64,000 nt of DNA from Paenibacillus sp. Root52 (GTDB lineage: Bacteria > Bacillota > Bacilli > Paenibacillales > Paenibacillaceae): the NCBI RefSeq assembly GCF_001426865.1, contig NZ_LMFO01000013.1, positions 1,061 through 65,060 on the forward strand, given 5' to 3'. A program made the translations under genes and the position numbers. Shown here piece after piece: positions 51,297 to 62,034 of this stretch; the first letter of the stretch is position 1; the number at the start of each line of letters is the position of its first letter. The notes under the pieces were generated by a model. The model made no database searches. It saw only the letters and a program-made list of their open reading frames with translations, and was not told the origin of the DNA.

Positions 51297-53291
51297 TTAA
51301 ATTTTGAACTTTTTCACTTCCTGGAATAATGTGTTGGCATGCTGTGACAGTTCATTAGCACGTTTCGATATACTCGTCATGTAATTAACCTGTTCTTGCG
51401 TTGAGGAGGCAACTTCCTCGGTGGAAGCTGCACTTTCCTCTGACATGGCCGCTACGCTGGAGATCACCTCAGCAATCTTGCCTGCGTTTCCATCTAGTTC
51501 AGTCGTGGCAGAGGATACAAGCCCTAACTGGCTGTCGATACCGTCAATGGATTGCTTAATCCGTGTGAATGACTCCCGCATCTCATGCACGGCAGCTACT
51601 TGCTGATCAATGCCACCTTCAGCAGAGACCACCTCATCTACACTTTGGCGACTAGCTGCTTGAATCTCATCTAGCAATACAATGATATCCTGGGCAGAAC
51701 TTGAAGATTGCTCGGCGAGTTTCCGCACTTCTTCTGCAACGACGGCGAATCCGCGTCCATGTTCACCCGCTCTTGCTGCTTCAATTGATGCGTTCAAGGC
51801 AAGCAGATTGGTCTGTGAGGCAATGCCGCGAATCATATCGACAATGCCTTCGATCTTCTGAGACTTGTCTGCCAGCAGTGTGATGGACTCTCCAACACGG
51901 TCAATAGACTTGCGATTATCGCCTGCAAGCTCGACCTGATGGTCGACGGCCTGAATCCCTACTTGCATAGCTTCACTCGCTTCACGCATCATGTTGACGG
52001 ATTGCTCTACACTGCGGTGAATACCGCTAACGTTATCGCTCATCTCCGACAGACGAGTGGAGCCATCGTAGACAGATTCGGCTTGCCTGCTAGACCCTTG
52101 AGCCAGTTCATCTGTGGCAATGGAGATTTGCTCTGCTATGCGCTTCGTATTGTTCGTATGGTCTTCCATCTCACCAGAAATACGCTGTACTTGATCCGCG
52201 GAAGAGGTCACCTGTTGAAGTAGCGTGCTCAGCTGATCGGACATCTGATTAAATGCCGCACCCAGCTCGGCAAATTCATCTCTGCCCTTTATGTTCACTC
52301 GGCTGGTAAAATCACCACTCGACATTTGCTGGGATGTGCCATGCAGGCTTCTCAGAGGCTTAATGAAGAGTGAGGCAATCCAATACGATGCAGCCATCAC
52401 AACGAGCAGTGTAATTCCGATAATCAGAATATAATTATTACGTAAAGAGTAATACTCGGCATAAGCGAGCTTTTCGGAAATTACTGCACCAATCACCCAG
52501 CCTGTACTCGGAATCTGCTGATAGAATAATGAATAGTTCTCATCGTTGTAACGGAAAAGCTTCTGCCCTGACGGGTTAGCTTGCATATCAGCCAATAATG
52601 GCTGGAGTTCTGGATCGTCCGCAGCAGATGTATTCACGAGCTTCTCATCAGGGTGAGCTAGGAGCTGTCCTTTTTTATCAATTAAGAAGGTGTATCCTAG
52701 CCCATCTAGGTTGATCTTACTCACCGTATCGGTAAGGGTGGAGAGGAGCAGATCGGCTGCCGCAATCCCTTGTAACTGCCCTTCCTTATTCTGTACAGGC
52801 ATGGCGATGGACACGGCATATTGATTAGTCACCATATCTAGGTAAGGATCGGAGAATGTTAATTGGTTAGCTTGCTTGGCTTCCATGTACCATGGTCGTT
52901 TTCGGGGATCGTAATCAGGGTCAGGCACCCAGCCGGAACCATTAAGAAACTCGCCAGTTTGTTCTGCACCAAAGTAGAGATCCGAAAGGCTTTCTTTATT
53001 GCTACCAAGCTTCATAATATTAAAATAATCTGCATTGAGCTGCCCCTCGGGTACACCCTCCTGAATGATGAACGACAGTGTTTCAACCACTTTAGCGTTA
53101 CTGCTAATCCATCCATTCAACTCGTTGGCTGATGAGGTCATCAGTCCATTTAATTTAGTATCCACATGTAACGTTGCTTGCTTCTCGGTTTGAATCAAGC
53201 CCAGAGCTGCAAGCGGAACTGCCGTAATTAGTACGGCGGCGAGAAACATAATCATTAATTTTGGTTTGAGCTTCATTCCCATTCCCCCCAA
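51297..53291 (-). CDS. Methyl-accepting chemotaxis protein 1
   Basis: The 664-aa receptor has an N-terminal membrane span ([20 protein letters not shown]), an extracellular double-Cache sensor (about residues 35-280, with the [19 protein letters not shown] ligand-pocket region), a second span ([19 protein letters not shown]) and a HAMP domain. A signalling helical hairpin has the tip region [22 protein letters not shown]. It is transcribed from a sigma-D promoter at 53350-53376. It is a close paralogue of the next gene. Confidence 0.95.
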   Translation of the reverse strand: MGGMGMKLKPKLMIMFLAAVLITAVPLAALGLIQTEKQATLHVDTKLNGLMTSSANELNGWISSNAKVVETLSFIIQEGVPEGQLNADYFNIMKLGSNKESLSDLYFGAEQTGEFLNGSGWVPDPDYDPRKRPWYMEAKQANQLTFSDPYLDMVTNQYAVSIAMPVQNKEGQLQGIAAADLLLSTLTDTVSKINLDGLGYTFLIDKKGQLLAHPDEKLVNTSAADDPELQPLLADMQANPSGQKLFRYNDENYSLFYQQIPSTGWVIGAVISEKLAYAEYYSLRNNYILIIGITLLVVMAASYWIASLFIKPLRSLHGTSQQMSSGDFTSRVNIKGRDEFAELGAAFNQMSDQLSTLLQQVTSSADQVQRISGEMEDHTNNTKRIAEQISIATDELAQGSSRQAESVYDGSTRLSEMSDNVSGIHRSVEQSVNMMREASEAMQVGIQAVDHQVELAGDNRKSIDRVGESITLLADKSQKIEGIVDMIRGIASQTNLLALNASIEAARAGEHGRGFAVVAEEVRKLAEQSSSSAQDIIVLLDEIQAASRQSVDEVVSAEGGIDQQVAAVHEMRESFTRIKQSIDGIDSQLGLVSSATTELDGNAGKIAEVISSVAAMSEESAASTEEVASSTQEQVNYMTSISKRANELSQHANTLFQEVKKFKI

Positions 53292-53349
53292 GCATCCAGT
53301 TCTATTTCTTATGTTTGAATGAAACTTTAAGACTTACAACTTAGATAAT

Positions 53350-53376
53350 ATATCGTCAAAATGAAGCAGATATTTA
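53350..53376 (-). promoter_or_regulatory. Sigma-D promoter of chemotaxis receptor 1
   Basis: On the minus strand TAAA, 15 bp, GACGATAT matches the sigma-D (FliA-type) consensus TAAA-N15-GCCGATAT with one difference. It lies about 60-85 bp upstream of the receptor start. Confidence 0.82.
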
Positions 53377-53389
53377 GTATGGAGGAAGA

Positions 53390-55366
53390 TTAAATTTTAA
53401 ATTTTTTCACTTCGTTAAATAACGTGTTGGCGTGATTCGTTAATTCTCTAGAGCGATCTGAAATGGTTGTAATGTAATTGAACTGCTCTTGAGTCGAAGA
53501 AGCGACTTCTTCTGTGGAAGCAGCACTCTGTTCGGACATCGCGGCAACACTGGAGATTACCTCGGCAATTTTGCCTGCATTGTTGTCGAGTTCAGAGGTC
53601 GCTGTGGAAACCTGTCTCACCTGATGGTCAATGCCATCGACCGATTGTTTAATTCGTGCAAAGACATCCCGCATCTCATGAACGGAGGCAACTTGTTGTT
53701 GGGTGGCTTGCTCTGCAGACGTTACTTCATCTACGCTTTGACTGCTCGCAGCCTGAATTTCGTTTAGCAACACAATAATCGAATCAACAGACTGGGAAGA
53801 TTGCTCAGCTAGTTTGCGTACCTCACCCGCAACTACAGCGAACCCACGTCCTTGCTCTCCCGCTCGAGCAGCTTCAATGGAGGCATTCAAGGCGAGCAAG
53901 TTCGTCTGAGCCGAAATATCACGAATCATACTGACAATACCTTCGATTTTGCGAGATTTGTCCGCCAATAAGTGGATGGATTCTCCGACCTGTTGAATAG
54001 ATTTACGGTTATCTTCTGAGAGATGCACTTGATGGTCTACGGCTCGCAATCCTGCCTGCATGGCGTCTGTTGCCTCCTGCATCATAGCTACCGACTGCTC
54101 GATACTGCCATTAATGCCATTGACAGTGTGGCTCATTTCGGTAAGTCGGCTAGAGCCTTCATAGACAGACTCTGCCTGACTGCTTGATCCTTGAGCGAGC
54201 TCGTCTGTAGCAATGGAGATCTGTTCAGCAATACGCTGGGTATTCCCGGTATGATCCTCCATTTCATGTGAAATGTCCTGAACTCGATCTGCAGATTGTT
54301 GAACCTGCTGCAACAATTGGCTGAGCTGACCAGACATTGAATTAAAGGCCACCCCAAGCTCGGCGAATTCATCTTTTCCTTTGGAGGGAACACGACCTGT
54401 GAAATCACCTTCAGACATTTGAGCAGACATGAGCTGGAGTCGTTTCAAAGGTTTGATTAAACGAGCGGCAACACCATATGCTCCTGCCAAAACAACGACC
54501 AGCGTGACGGTGATAATGAGAATATATTGATTACGTAATTGATAATATTCAGCATAAGCGAGTTTTTCAGAAATGACTGAACCGACAATCCAACCTGTAC
54601 TTGGAATCTGTTTGAAGTATAAGAGCAGGTTCTCTCCGTTATATTGGAAAGACGTCTGTCCTGCTGGATTAGCTATCATCTCAGCCAGTAACGGCCCCAA
54701 TTCAGCATTGTCCGCAGCAGAAGTACTTGCGAGCTCAGCTTGGGGATGAGCTAAGATGACGCCATTTTTATCAAGCATGAAGGTGTATCCTAACCCACCC
54801 AGATCAATCTGATTGACCGTATCGGTTAATTTGGAGAGCAAAATATCAGAAGCTACAACCCCCTGTAGCGCACCATTCTCTGTTTTTATAGGCATGGCGA
54901 TGGATACCGTGAATTGTTTAGATTTGTTATCGATGTATGGATCGGTAAAGATTAGCTTATCTGCTGCCACAGCTTCTTTGTACCAGGAACGTTCTCTGGG
55001 GTCAAAATCTGCTGCTTGGACGAAGTCGGAACCATTTATAAACTGACCATCCTCGTTACCATAATATAAATCTTCTAGATTGTTCTGATTGGTGCCCTGG
55101 TACATGATGGACAAATAGTCCTCATTCACATCAGAAGCAGGCACAGCTTCTTGGAATATGAGCCCCACCGTTTCTAGTAATTTCTCATTGCCATGTAACC
55201 AACCGTCCAACTGAAATGTTGCGGCAGATACCAATCCGTCTAGTTTGTTGTTCACACTTTGAGTGGCTTGTTTGCCTGACTGATACAGACCCAGTGGTGC
55301 GAGAGCACCTGCAGTAACAAGGACGGTGATCAAGAAGGCCAACATCAATTTAAGTTTTAATTTCAT
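53390..55366 (-). CDS. Methyl-accepting chemotaxis protein 2
   Basis: The 658-aa receptor has the same architecture as its neighbour: membrane span, double-Cache sensor ([19 protein letters not shown] pocket), second span, HAMP, and signalling domain with [21 protein letters not shown]. The C-termini are nearly identical (NEVKKFKI against QEVKKFKI), while the sensor domains differ more. A tandem duplication with diverging ligand range is likely. Its own sigma-D promoter is at 55426-55452. Confidence 0.95.
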   Translation of the reverse strand: MKLKLKLMLAFLITVLVTAGALAPLGLYQSGKQATQSVNNKLDGLVSAATFQLDGWLHGNEKLLETVGLIFQEAVPASDVNEDYLSIMYQGTNQNNLEDLYYGNEDGQFINGSDFVQAADFDPRERSWYKEAVAADKLIFTDPYIDNKSKQFTVSIAMPIKTENGALQGVVASDILLSKLTDTVNQIDLGGLGYTFMLDKNGVILAHPQAELASTSAADNAELGPLLAEMIANPAGQTSFQYNGENLLLYFKQIPSTGWIVGSVISEKLAYAEYYQLRNQYILIITVTLVVVLAGAYGVAARLIKPLKRLQLMSAQMSEGDFTGRVPSKGKDEFAELGVAFNSMSGQLSQLLQQVQQSADRVQDISHEMEDHTGNTQRIAEQISIATDELAQGSSSQAESVYEGSSRLTEMSHTVNGINGSIEQSVAMMQEATDAMQAGLRAVDHQVHLSEDNRKSIQQVGESIHLLADKSRKIEGIVSMIRDISAQTNLLALNASIEAARAGEQGRGFAVVAGEVRKLAEQSSQSVDSIIVLLNEIQAASSQSVDEVTSAEQATQQQVASVHEMRDVFARIKQSVDGIDHQVRQVSTATSELDNNAGKIAEVISSVAAMSEQSAASTEEVASSTQEQFNYITTISDRSRELTNHANTLFNEVKKFKI

Positions 55367-55425
55367 ACTTTACTTCTCCCCCTAGATGTCATAAATGTGT
55401 TAGCATGGTTAAAAGCTTATGAAGT

Positions 55426-55452
55426 ATATCGTCATATAAATTTTAAATTTTA
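55426..55452 (-). promoter_or_regulatory. Sigma-D promoter of chemotaxis receptor 2
   Basis: On the minus strand TAAA, 15 bp, GACGATAT is found, with the same elements and spacing as the promoter of the first receptor. It lies about 60-85 bp upstream of the start. Confidence 0.82.
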
Positions 55453-55591
55453 GAGATAACATTTCTGAATGCGATTACAATTGAAATTAATGAATAACTT
55501 TCATGTAGATTCAACGTTATTTACATAGACAGGGAAAAGTAGGGACTTGTTTTAGGAATTTAAAAGTCTAAGAGATTAGGAAAATGGGGGA

Positions 55592-56260
55592 GTGAGTATC
55601 ATTAAAAAGTGGGGATACATCTTATCTGCGTGTTTTGTTGCGCTCTTGATTCTGCTTAATTCCTCGCGAGAACAAGAATTAGAAGATTACACACCTCCTA
55701 CTCCTGAGGTTGAGATTATAATGGATTCTCTTAGTGATGTAGCTTTCCATTGGGAGATGACCAACTTGTCTCCTGAACAATTCCATTCTAGATATCTGGA
55801 GCTTACAGGAGAGGATTTTTCTCAGCTTAAGGGGCAACCTGCATCTTACTCTTCCAATATCTATCATGCAGAATATACCGCACTTGTCGATCTAGGAGCT
55901 GGTGTCGATGTGCAGACGGGGTTTCTTGCAGAGATTGAAGAAGTTCGAGATGGGTCTGAGATACAGAGGGAGTTTCGACAGGTCTATGAAAATACAAGTT
56001 ACTTGACTCCGGAGGATTCCAATTCGACTAAACTTGTACAGAATTATGTGATGGTGACTAGGCATGATCAATCTCGTGTACAGGTCAGTTTAAATGCGTA
56101 CGCCGATTGGTTGAGCAGTGAAGGTCAGCGTAAGCATGAATTAGGTGTGTTATCAGCTGAAGAGCTTCGGCAACAGCATTGGTTCCCAATGGAATCAATG
56201 GACGGATCAGACAAGGGATTTCGCAGGTATTTTAGTGGATCAGGATGGGTGAAGCTATAA
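55592..56260 (+). CDS. Membrane-anchored protein of unknown function
   Basis: The 222-aa protein has one N-terminal hydrophobic segment (WGYILSACFVALLILLNSS), either an uncleaved anchor or a signal. An acidic soluble domain with conserved-looking aromatic residues (HWEMTNLSPEQFHSRYLEL) follows. No family recognised. The exact start is unsure. GTG 55592 lies inside the GGGGGAG ribosome binding site, and an ATT at 55601 has better spacing. Confidence 0.7.
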   Translation: MSIIKKWGYILSACFVALLILLNSSREQELEDYTPPTPEVEIIMDSLSDVAFHWEMTNLSPEQFHSRYLELTGEDFSQLKGQPASYSSNIYHAEYTALVDLGAGVDVQTGFLAEIEEVRDGSEIQREFRQVYENTSYLTPEDSNSTKLVQNYVMVTRHDQSRVQVSLNAYADWLSSEGQRKHELGVLSAEELRQQHWFPMESMDGSDKGFRRYFSGSGWVKL

Positions 56261-56317
56261 GCATCCAAGTTATAGGGCTTTTATTGCATTTTTACGGGAG
56301 GGGTGCATCGCTATCAT

Positions 56318-56815
56318 ATGAAAAATAGAACGAAGTATATTTTAGCTATAGTTACGGCCATTGTAGTTGCTGCTATTGCGATCCCGTTATATGTGAAAAG
56401 TCAGCATACTACGTTTCGTGCAGAGGTAACCGATCATATGACCATGCTTGACAAGATTAGGCTATTGGAAATAAGTAAGGTTGAACGCGAGCTCTATGAT
56501 TCTGAAGAAGTTCAACTTGAAGATCCGAAGCAGATCCAGGGCATTCTAAAACTATTCAAGGATGTTGAACTACAAAATGTAAAACAAGTGGGTTCAGATC
56601 AGGATTTACCTTACTATTACCAAGTACGGATCTTGGTTATCAAAGAGGATCGTTTTTCTGAACAACTCGGAATTTCACTCTATAGCGACAATACCATGGC
56701 GATTTATAATAGTGCTGCAACGAGAGATGCCCATAAGTCTTACAAGATCACCAATGAATTCAACTTCAATGAAATTGAACGTATTTTTAATAAGTTAAAG
56801 GAGGAGGCTGCATGA
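56318..56815 (+). CDS. Membrane-anchored protein of unknown function
   Basis: The 165-aa protein has an N-terminal anchor (YILAIVTAIVVAAIAIPLYV) and a soluble domain with strand-helix alternation (KQIQGILKLFKDVEL, then SLYSDNTMAIY). No family recognised. ATG 56318 begins MKNRTKY. GTG 56303 is an alternative start. The stop overlaps the acetyltransferase start. Confidence 0.7.
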   Translation: MKNRTKYILAIVTAIVVAAIAIPLYVKSQHTTFRAEVTDHMTMLDKIRLLEISKVERELYDSEEVQLEDPKQIQGILKLFKDVELQNVKQVGSDQDLPYYYQVRILVIKEDRFSEQLGISLYSDNTMAIYNSAATRDAHKSYKITNEFNFNEIERIFNKLKEEAA

Positions 56816-57312
56816 CTGATATTGTCGTTCGACCCATTGATGAGCGAGATGTTCCATTTTTATGGGAAATGTTATATGCATCCCTGTATACCAGAGAGGA
56901 AGACGAGCCCTTTAAACGGGATATTATCCATAGCCCTGGGTTATCTAAATACGTAGAGGGATGGGGAAGGGAAGGCGACTTTGGATTTGTGGCGGTGGCT
57001 ACGCACGGGGGACAGGACAGAAGATTAGGCTCAATCACACTTAGGTTCTTCAATGAACAAAATGCAGGATTCGGCTATGTCAATGCGGAGACACCGGAGA
57101 TGGGAATGGCGATCATTGAAGAAGCACGCGGACAAGGTGTGGGTACACGGTTAATTCAAGCTGCATTAGAGGAAGCGAAGCAAAGGGGTATTGCTGCTGT
57201 GTCACTTAGTGTTGATCCAGATAACGAAGCAATTCGATTGTATCGTCGATTTGGATTTGTTGAAGTAGGCATGTGTGACACATCAGTCACGATGGTGTGC
57301 ACGATACAATAA
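56812..57312 (+). CDS. GNAT-family N-acetyltransferase
   Basis: The 166-aa protein has the GNAT acetyl-CoA-binding signature EEARGQGVGTRLIQAALEEAK (Q/R-x-x-G-x-G/A loop) and the late SLSVDPDNEAIRLYRRFGFVEVG motif. The N-terminus IVVRPIDERDVPFLWEML fits the fold. The substrate is unknown. It ends before a strong bidirectional terminator. Confidence 0.92.
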   Translation: MTDIVVRPIDERDVPFLWEMLYASLYTREEDEPFKRDIIHSPGLSKYVEGWGREGDFGFVAVATHGGQDRRLGSITLRFFNEQNAGFGYVNAETPEMGMAIIEEARGQGVGTRLIQAALEEAKQRGIAAVSLSVDPDNEAIRLYRRFGFVEVGMCDTSVTMVCTIQ

Positions 57313-57430
57313 GACAGAGTAAGTTCAAATTTCATATTCCAAATGAAATAAATATTGAATCTTCACTGGAAGTTCAGAGTGCATCTATGGGTGAGAAAGA
57401 ACAGGGAGAATTCAGAACAGAGCAGAGCAG

Positions 57431-57463
57431 AAAAGGCACTTCCTGAAGGAAGTGCCTTTTTAT
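57431..57463. terminator. Bidirectional terminator
   Basis: A 13-bp stem AAAAGGCACTTCC/GGAAGTGCCTTTT with loop TGAA and flanking A and T runs lies between the converging acetyltransferase and STAS-like genes. Confidence 0.88.
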
Positions 57464-57515
57464 GTGCAACTCAGATTGGAATACTTATGAAACATAAGTC
57501 AAAAAAATCGATTGA

Positions 57516-57875
57516 TTATTTTAGCAAAAAGGCCAATGCTTCATCATACGTTTCCCATTGAAACTCGGTTTGGTGGTTGGAATCTTTGGAGATTCGATTC
57601 AACTGCATTTTGGCGATGGCTCCACCAACGGCCACACTGGCGCGTTTCATGCCCAATTGCGTAAGCATTTTCTGGTGCTCTACAATTTTTTCTTTGGTAT
57701 CTTGGGGGAAAGCCTTCATATTACGCATATCGACCAACACATCGAATGAATCCCCTAGTGACTTACTCAGTTGTTGAATTTGTATATTCGCCTGTTCCAC
57801 TTGTTCTGGCGTTACAATTCCGTCCCAAATAATCTCCATAATGGGTGTGTCTGAATCTAAAAGTCTAACGGACAT
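57516..57875 (-). CDS. STAS/SpoIIAA-like protein
   Basis: The 119-aa protein resembles small STAS-fold (SpoIIAA-like) proteins: IMEIIWDGIVTPEQVEQAN strand-helix start, FDVLVDMRNMKAFPQDTKEK core with the Asp-Met strand, and RASVAVGGAIAKMQ. No phospho-acceptor Ser is evident at the usual anti-sigma antagonist position. The role is unclear and may be membrane or lipid related. Confidence 0.65.
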   Translation of the reverse strand: MSVRLLDSDTPIMEIIWDGIVTPEQVEQANIQIQQLSKSLGDSFDVLVDMRNMKAFPQDTKEKIVEHQKMLTQLGMKRASVAVGGAIAKMQLNRISKDSNHQTEFQWETYDEALAFLLK

Positions 57876-58071
57876 TTAGGCAACTCCTCAGTCATAAAAT
57901 GTATGTAAACGTGAGTCTATTTACCTATTAATTATACCTATTTTTAGCATGAATGAAAACTACAATTAGCTTTTTGTGATACTTATGGACTATTAAATCG
58001 TAATGCTTAGGTAAGTCTGAGAAAATGCAGCTATATGAGAACAAGTTAAATTATTAAATTAGATACCAAAA

Positions 58072-58105
58072 AAGCTGCCATATCTATAAACGACATAGGC
58101 AGCTT
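58072..58105 (-). terminator. Terminator of DUF4261 gene
   Basis: AAGCTGCC and GGCAGCTT form an 8-bp stem. On the minus strand it is followed by TTTTTTGG, which suits the end of the gene at 58152-58952. Confidence 0.75.
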
Positions 58106-58151
58106 ATTGGGATTTAACATCTGGCATTGCGTATCTATCGCCAGTAATAGA

Positions 58152-58952
58152 CTAATATCCTATTTTGAGACTATGACCTTCTGTAGCTATTCCTTCTGAA
58201 CGAGTGATGGGTAGCTTGTGTTCTGCTGTGAACCCAAGTGTCTCCCCATCGTGCAACGTGATATCATTCTCGATGACATAAGTTGTAGTCATAAACATCA
58301 TCTCATACACGTCACTTAATGCTTCAGCAGATTGGGTGATCTCCATCTCGTCTTTCCCAAACCTACGTAAACCGTATGTATAAGCTGAGGCACCTTGAGC
58401 ATCTTGGAATAAACCAATGTACACCCACAGCGATACAGGTAGCTCGTCTTCCTTCAGCCACCGACTGATCTCTATGTATTGACTTGCTTCTACTACAAGT
58501 GGTGCTAGATATATGGCGAGTGCATGATCCAATTGTAATAGGGCACTTGCTGTTTTGGTGAATAGAATATGTCCTTGAATCGCATCGGTTGCATTCAGAA
58601 CAGACACTATAATTTGCGATTGATGTCGGGAAGTTACTTGTTCTGCTTCTCGCCACAGTATATTAAGTTTGGCATTCTCCTCGACTTCACGATCAGGCAC
58701 AGGAGCAGCTATATGAGCACATACCACTTGCATACCGTCCACTTCAAAAAATAAATTGCCTTCTTCCGGTTGTTCCTCAATGTCTATGTCCCATTCCTGT
58801 TTCATCTTATGGATGAAGACATTCAAATCACATTCCTCACGTTCTAACAGAACGAATCCAACGATGGTTTCATGATGCGGAGTGGACGCCAAGACCTCAT
58901 CTACCTGCACAGTTTCCTTTTTACGACGTCTAAGTTTATCAAACAATCCCAT
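58152..58952 (-). CDS. DUF4261 domain protein
   Basis: The 266-aa protein begins MGLFDKLRRRKKE (basic head) and carries a body like DUF4261 proteins, ending with HDGETLGFTAEHKLPITRSEG. ATG at 58952 is chosen because AAAGGAG lies 9 bases upstream. A longer start adds six residues. Function unknown in this family. Confidence 0.78.
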   Translation of the reverse strand: MGLFDKLRRRKKETVQVDEVLASTPHHETIVGFVLLEREECDLNVFIHKMKQEWDIDIEEQPEEGNLFFEVDGMQVVCAHIAAPVPDREVEENAKLNILWREAEQVTSRHQSQIIVSVLNATDAIQGHILFTKTASALLQLDHALAIYLAPLVVEASQYIEISRWLKEDELPVSLWVYIGLFQDAQGASAYTYGLRRFGKDEMEITQSAEALSDVYEMMFMTTTYVIENDITLHDGETLGFTAEHKLPITRSEGIATEGHSLKIGY

Positions 58953-59064
58953 GAGACGTTCTCCTTTCAACCAATCACAGTAATTGACATAAGTGCTATG
59001 TCATTACCTTACCATAACATACGAGGAATGTAATAATCCGCGATGTCATGGTATCGGCATGTGA

Positions 59065-59421
59065 TTAGAGGAACAGGACGAGAAGCAATGCAATAATGGC
59101 AGGCAAGCCTTGTTTAATGATGATAGAGCGGGAGGAAGTTGCTCCTCCATAAATAGCCGCAATGACCACACAGGCTAAGAAGAAGATTTGGATATGCTGT
59201 CCAACAGTTGAGTCTGGATACAACAGTCCCCAGATCAGACCCGCAGCGAGGAATCCGTTATACAGACCTTGATTAGCCGCAAGAGACTTGGTGGACTTAG
59301 CAAATTCAGGAGTGGTACCAAACGTTTTCATTGTACGTGGGCTTGTCCACATAAACATCTCCATTACGAGAATATACAAATGTTCAATAGCAACAAGAGC
59401 TACAAAAATGATACTGATCAC
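59065..59421 (-). CDS. DUF1304 membrane protein
   Basis: The 118-aa protein has four predicted membrane spans (IIFVALVAIEHLYILVMEMF, LYNGFLAAGLIWGLLY, IFFLACVVIAAIYGGA and LPAIIALLLVLF). The HLYILVMEMFMW and NQGLYNGFLA signatures are those of DUF1304. Function unknown. Confidence 0.88.
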   Translation of the reverse strand: MISIIFVALVAIEHLYILVMEMFMWTSPRTMKTFGTTPEFAKSTKSLAANQGLYNGFLAAGLIWGLLYPDSTVGQHIQIFFLACVVIAAIYGGATSSRSIIIKQGLPAIIALLLVLFL

Positions 59422-59588
59422 GAAAAAACACCTTGCTTTCTCATATGTATTTGATTACTTGTATACCAGTATAAAGCTTTCTTTTATAAACGGGAAGTAT
59501 AAATTTAATTTTGCGCAATTAAATTGTGTGTATACATACTATCTTTCATAATTAGTGAGATGTACGGGTTCGTTAGTCGAGGGTCGAA

Positions 59589-60404
59589 TCAATTTTTTGA
59601 ATGGTTATTCACGTAATCTTCGGGCGTACTACCTATGATCGACTTGAAGTCCTTAATAAAATGCGATTGGTCATGATAGCCCAGGTCCTGAGAAAGTTGA
59701 ATTAGATCGTAGTGAGAACCTTGTTCGATAGATTCAGCCGCATTTTGCAGACGATACAGTTTAATTACTGTCTTGGGACTTATCCCTACATACTGATTAA
59801 ACAGTCGCTGGAGTTGTCTGGTATGGATATTCCAAAAGGCAGCTAAGTCATCTACCCTCAGCATATCGCGGTTTAGTTCAATCTGCGAAACAATCTCGCC
59901 AACGAATTGGGCTTTAGCATCCTCGGCAGGTATATGTTCGCAGAGAAGCTGATCCATATAGCTGACCTTTTCCACATCGGTTTTCATTCCAAGCAGGGAA
60001 TCTTCAAGTTCGTCTGAAGTAACATTGAGGATTTGTCCAACGTGCAAGGGATTGCCTTGCAGTGCAGATATAGGTGTACGGAGATAAGGATAACAACCGC
60101 CAGGTTTGAACTTTACGCCAAACACACTGCCTTTTTCCTTAATCATGTAAGTGAACTTGCGCTTAGAAGGGCCGTAGAAAAAAGTATTACCGTGCTCTAC
60201 TATGAGATTCACACAAGGATTAGGAACGATATGCTGCGAATAAGGCTGCTTCCCAGTAAGATCCCAGGACGCAATCCAGAAGTGCTTCACCCATGCACGT
60301 AATGCTTCAGAAGGAGCATAACGATTCAACTGATATGTGGCGTCCATCTCATCAAATTTTAGTATACCCATGCTGGCTCTCTTCATATCATTCACGGATT
60401 GCAT
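59589..60404 (-). CDS. AraC-family transcriptional regulator
   Basis: The 271-aa regulator has an N-terminal DUF6597-like sensor (SEALRAWVKHFWIASWDL, VPNPCVNLIVEHG, FGVKFKPGGCYPYL) and a C-terminal AraC double helix-turn-helix (DLAAFWNIHTRQLQRLFNQY, then LSQDLGYHDQSHFIKDFKSI). The start at 60404 follows GGGGGA. Its target is not evident. Confidence 0.9.
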   Translation of the reverse strand: MQSVNDMKRASMGILKFDEMDATYQLNRYAPSEALRAWVKHFWIASWDLTGKQPYSQHIVPNPCVNLIVEHGNTFFYGPSKRKFTYMIKEKGSVFGVKFKPGGCYPYLRTPISALQGNPLHVGQILNVTSDELEDSLLGMKTDVEKVSYMDQLLCEHIPAEDAKAQFVGEIVSQIELNRDMLRVDDLAAFWNIHTRQLQRLFNQYVGISPKTVIKLYRLQNAAESIEQGSHYDLIQLSQDLGYHDQSHFIKDFKSIIGSTPEDYVNNHSKN

Positions 60405-60509
60405 CTTGTGTTCCCCCATCATCATCATATAGATAATACCTGTCATTCTGATAAGTGTAGTGTAGCTGATCTTATATCAAGTACGAAAGTTTGCTTTTGT
60501 ATCCAAAAA

Positions 60510-60538
60510 AACGACTACAGAGTAAATCTGTAGTCGTT
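60510..60538 (-). terminator. Terminator of serine hydrolase gene
   Basis: A perfect 11-bp stem AACGACTACAG/CTGTAGTCGTT with a 7-nt loop is followed by TTTTTT on the minus strand. It lies downstream of the serine hydrolase gene. Confidence 0.82.
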
Positions 60539-60591
60539 GATATTGTAGTTTTAATGATATGTCATATACCTAGAACAGGGAACAAATCTGT

Positions 60592-62034
60592 CTAATCAAA
60601 CTGTCTCAACAACTTATGAATGATCTCAGTTGCTTCTACATTAGTTGGATCTAGCTCAATAGACTTCTGATAGTGCTCTATAGCCTGATCGCGGTTCCCA
60701 GCTACGGCGTACATTTCCCCCAAGCTATCATGGAGATTCGATGATTCTGGAAATAGTCGAATGGCGATCTCCAGAATGCACAGTCCTTCCCTCGGCCTCT
60801 CACTTCGCAGCAACATATATGCAAAAGCGTTGAATTCACCTTCATAGACTACATAGGTATCTATAGAAGGAAGTACGACGTCAGCATAATATTGATAGGC
60901 TTCTTCGACCCCATCCCGCAAGGCGATCCCTGCCAAGGCATGTGCAAGGGATTGTGGAATGGTCGCTCTCTCATTCATACCAAGCAAGATATCGAGCAAC
61001 GTCTCACTTACGATGTTTAAACCGATATAATCGGCATTCATCAGGATCGTCACTGCAATACCCTCGTGGGGAAGAAGCACCAAGAGACTACGAAAACCCG
61101 TGTCCCTTCCCATATGAGCAGCCGTCCGACACCCTTTATACTCACCTGTAAACCAGCCAAGTCCCATGGTGTTCAACCAGTTGCCATAGCCGGTGACTGT
61201 CTCTGAACCCCACATGGCATGGTAGTTCTCCTCATGAAGTAGACGCGAGGTATGATCGACATGTAGCCCTTGTAGCTGCTTAACCGCATAGGCACATAGA
61301 TCTGTGGCACTCGCATATAAGGTGGAGCTTGGTGCATGGGCTCGATGGTAAGGGAAGGTGAGGCTAACCTCGGGTCCATAACCTTCGAATAATCCTAGAA
61401 TATGCGGATCAGCGAGAAGGTCTGCGGGCACCTCTTGTTTGAGAAATGAGCTATGCATCATAGAGCAGGGTAACAGGATATGGCTCTTCATGTAGGATTC
61501 AAAGTCCATACCGCTAACCTTGGCAATTAGATCACCCAAAATCTCATAACCAATATTGCTATAAAAGAATGCTTCCCCTGGCCTACTACGCAGAGTACAA
61601 TTGCCAATGCTCCTCACATAGCGTTCAAGGCTCCCTTCGTCATACTCAGGGCGATCCCATCCAAAATCATCTTCATCAGGTAAGCCTGATGTATGATTCA
61701 GCAGATGTCTCACGGTGATTAGCTGGTAGAGTTCGTCTTTCAGGTTAAAGTAGGGTAAATACTCCGTTACGTACCCATTTAGCTGCAACAATCCTTGTTC
61801 CGCAAGCTGCATGATCGCTGTGGCTACCAACGTTTTGGACACAGAGGCAGTGTGAAAGAGCGTGTGCTCTGTAACTGGCAATCCACTTTCCATATTCATG
61901 ATGCCAAAGCCACGAGTATAGATGGTTTGGTTACGATAGACGATGCCTACCGCCAATCCTGGAACAGGCTCGCCTTTCCAAAATGCGGACAATGCATTGT
62001 GCACTTGATCTATTTTTCGCTGAATATCGCTCAT
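60592..62034 (-). CDS. Beta-lactamase-fold serine hydrolase with TPR tail
   Basis: The 480-aa protein has a class C beta-lactamase/esterase-like domain. The SxxK nucleophile motif is S64-V-S-K67 (HTASVSKTLV). YSN in FFYSNIGYEILG supplies the catalytic Tyr, and HMGRDTGFRSLL replaces the KTG motif. The C-terminal 100 residues contain TPR-like repeats (NLHDSLGEMYAVAGNRDQAI, then EHYQKSIELDPTN). No signal peptide is visible, so it may be cytoplasmic. Such proteins are D-aminopeptidases, esterases or transpeptidase-like. The substrate is unknown. ATG 62034 has GGAGG upstream. Confidence 0.9.
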   Translation of the reverse strand: MSDIQRKIDQVHNALSAFWKGEPVPGLAVGIVYRNQTIYTRGFGIMNMESGLPVTEHTLFHTASVSKTLVATAIMQLAEQGLLQLNGYVTEYLPYFNLKDELYQLITVRHLLNHTSGLPDEDDFGWDRPEYDEGSLERYVRSIGNCTLRSRPGEAFFYSNIGYEILGDLIAKVSGMDFESYMKSHILLPCSMMHSSFLKQEVPADLLADPHILGLFEGYGPEVSLTFPYHRAHAPSSTLYASATDLCAYAVKQLQGLHVDHTSRLLHEENYHAMWGSETVTGYGNWLNTMGLGWFTGEYKGCRTAAHMGRDTGFRSLLVLLPHEGIAVTILMNADYIGLNIVSETLLDILLGMNERATIPQSLAHALAGIALRDGVEEAYQYYADVVLPSIDTYVVYEGEFNAFAYMLLRSERPREGLCILEIAIRLFPESSNLHDSLGEMYAVAGNRDQAIEHYQKSIELDPTNVEATEIIHKLLRQFD

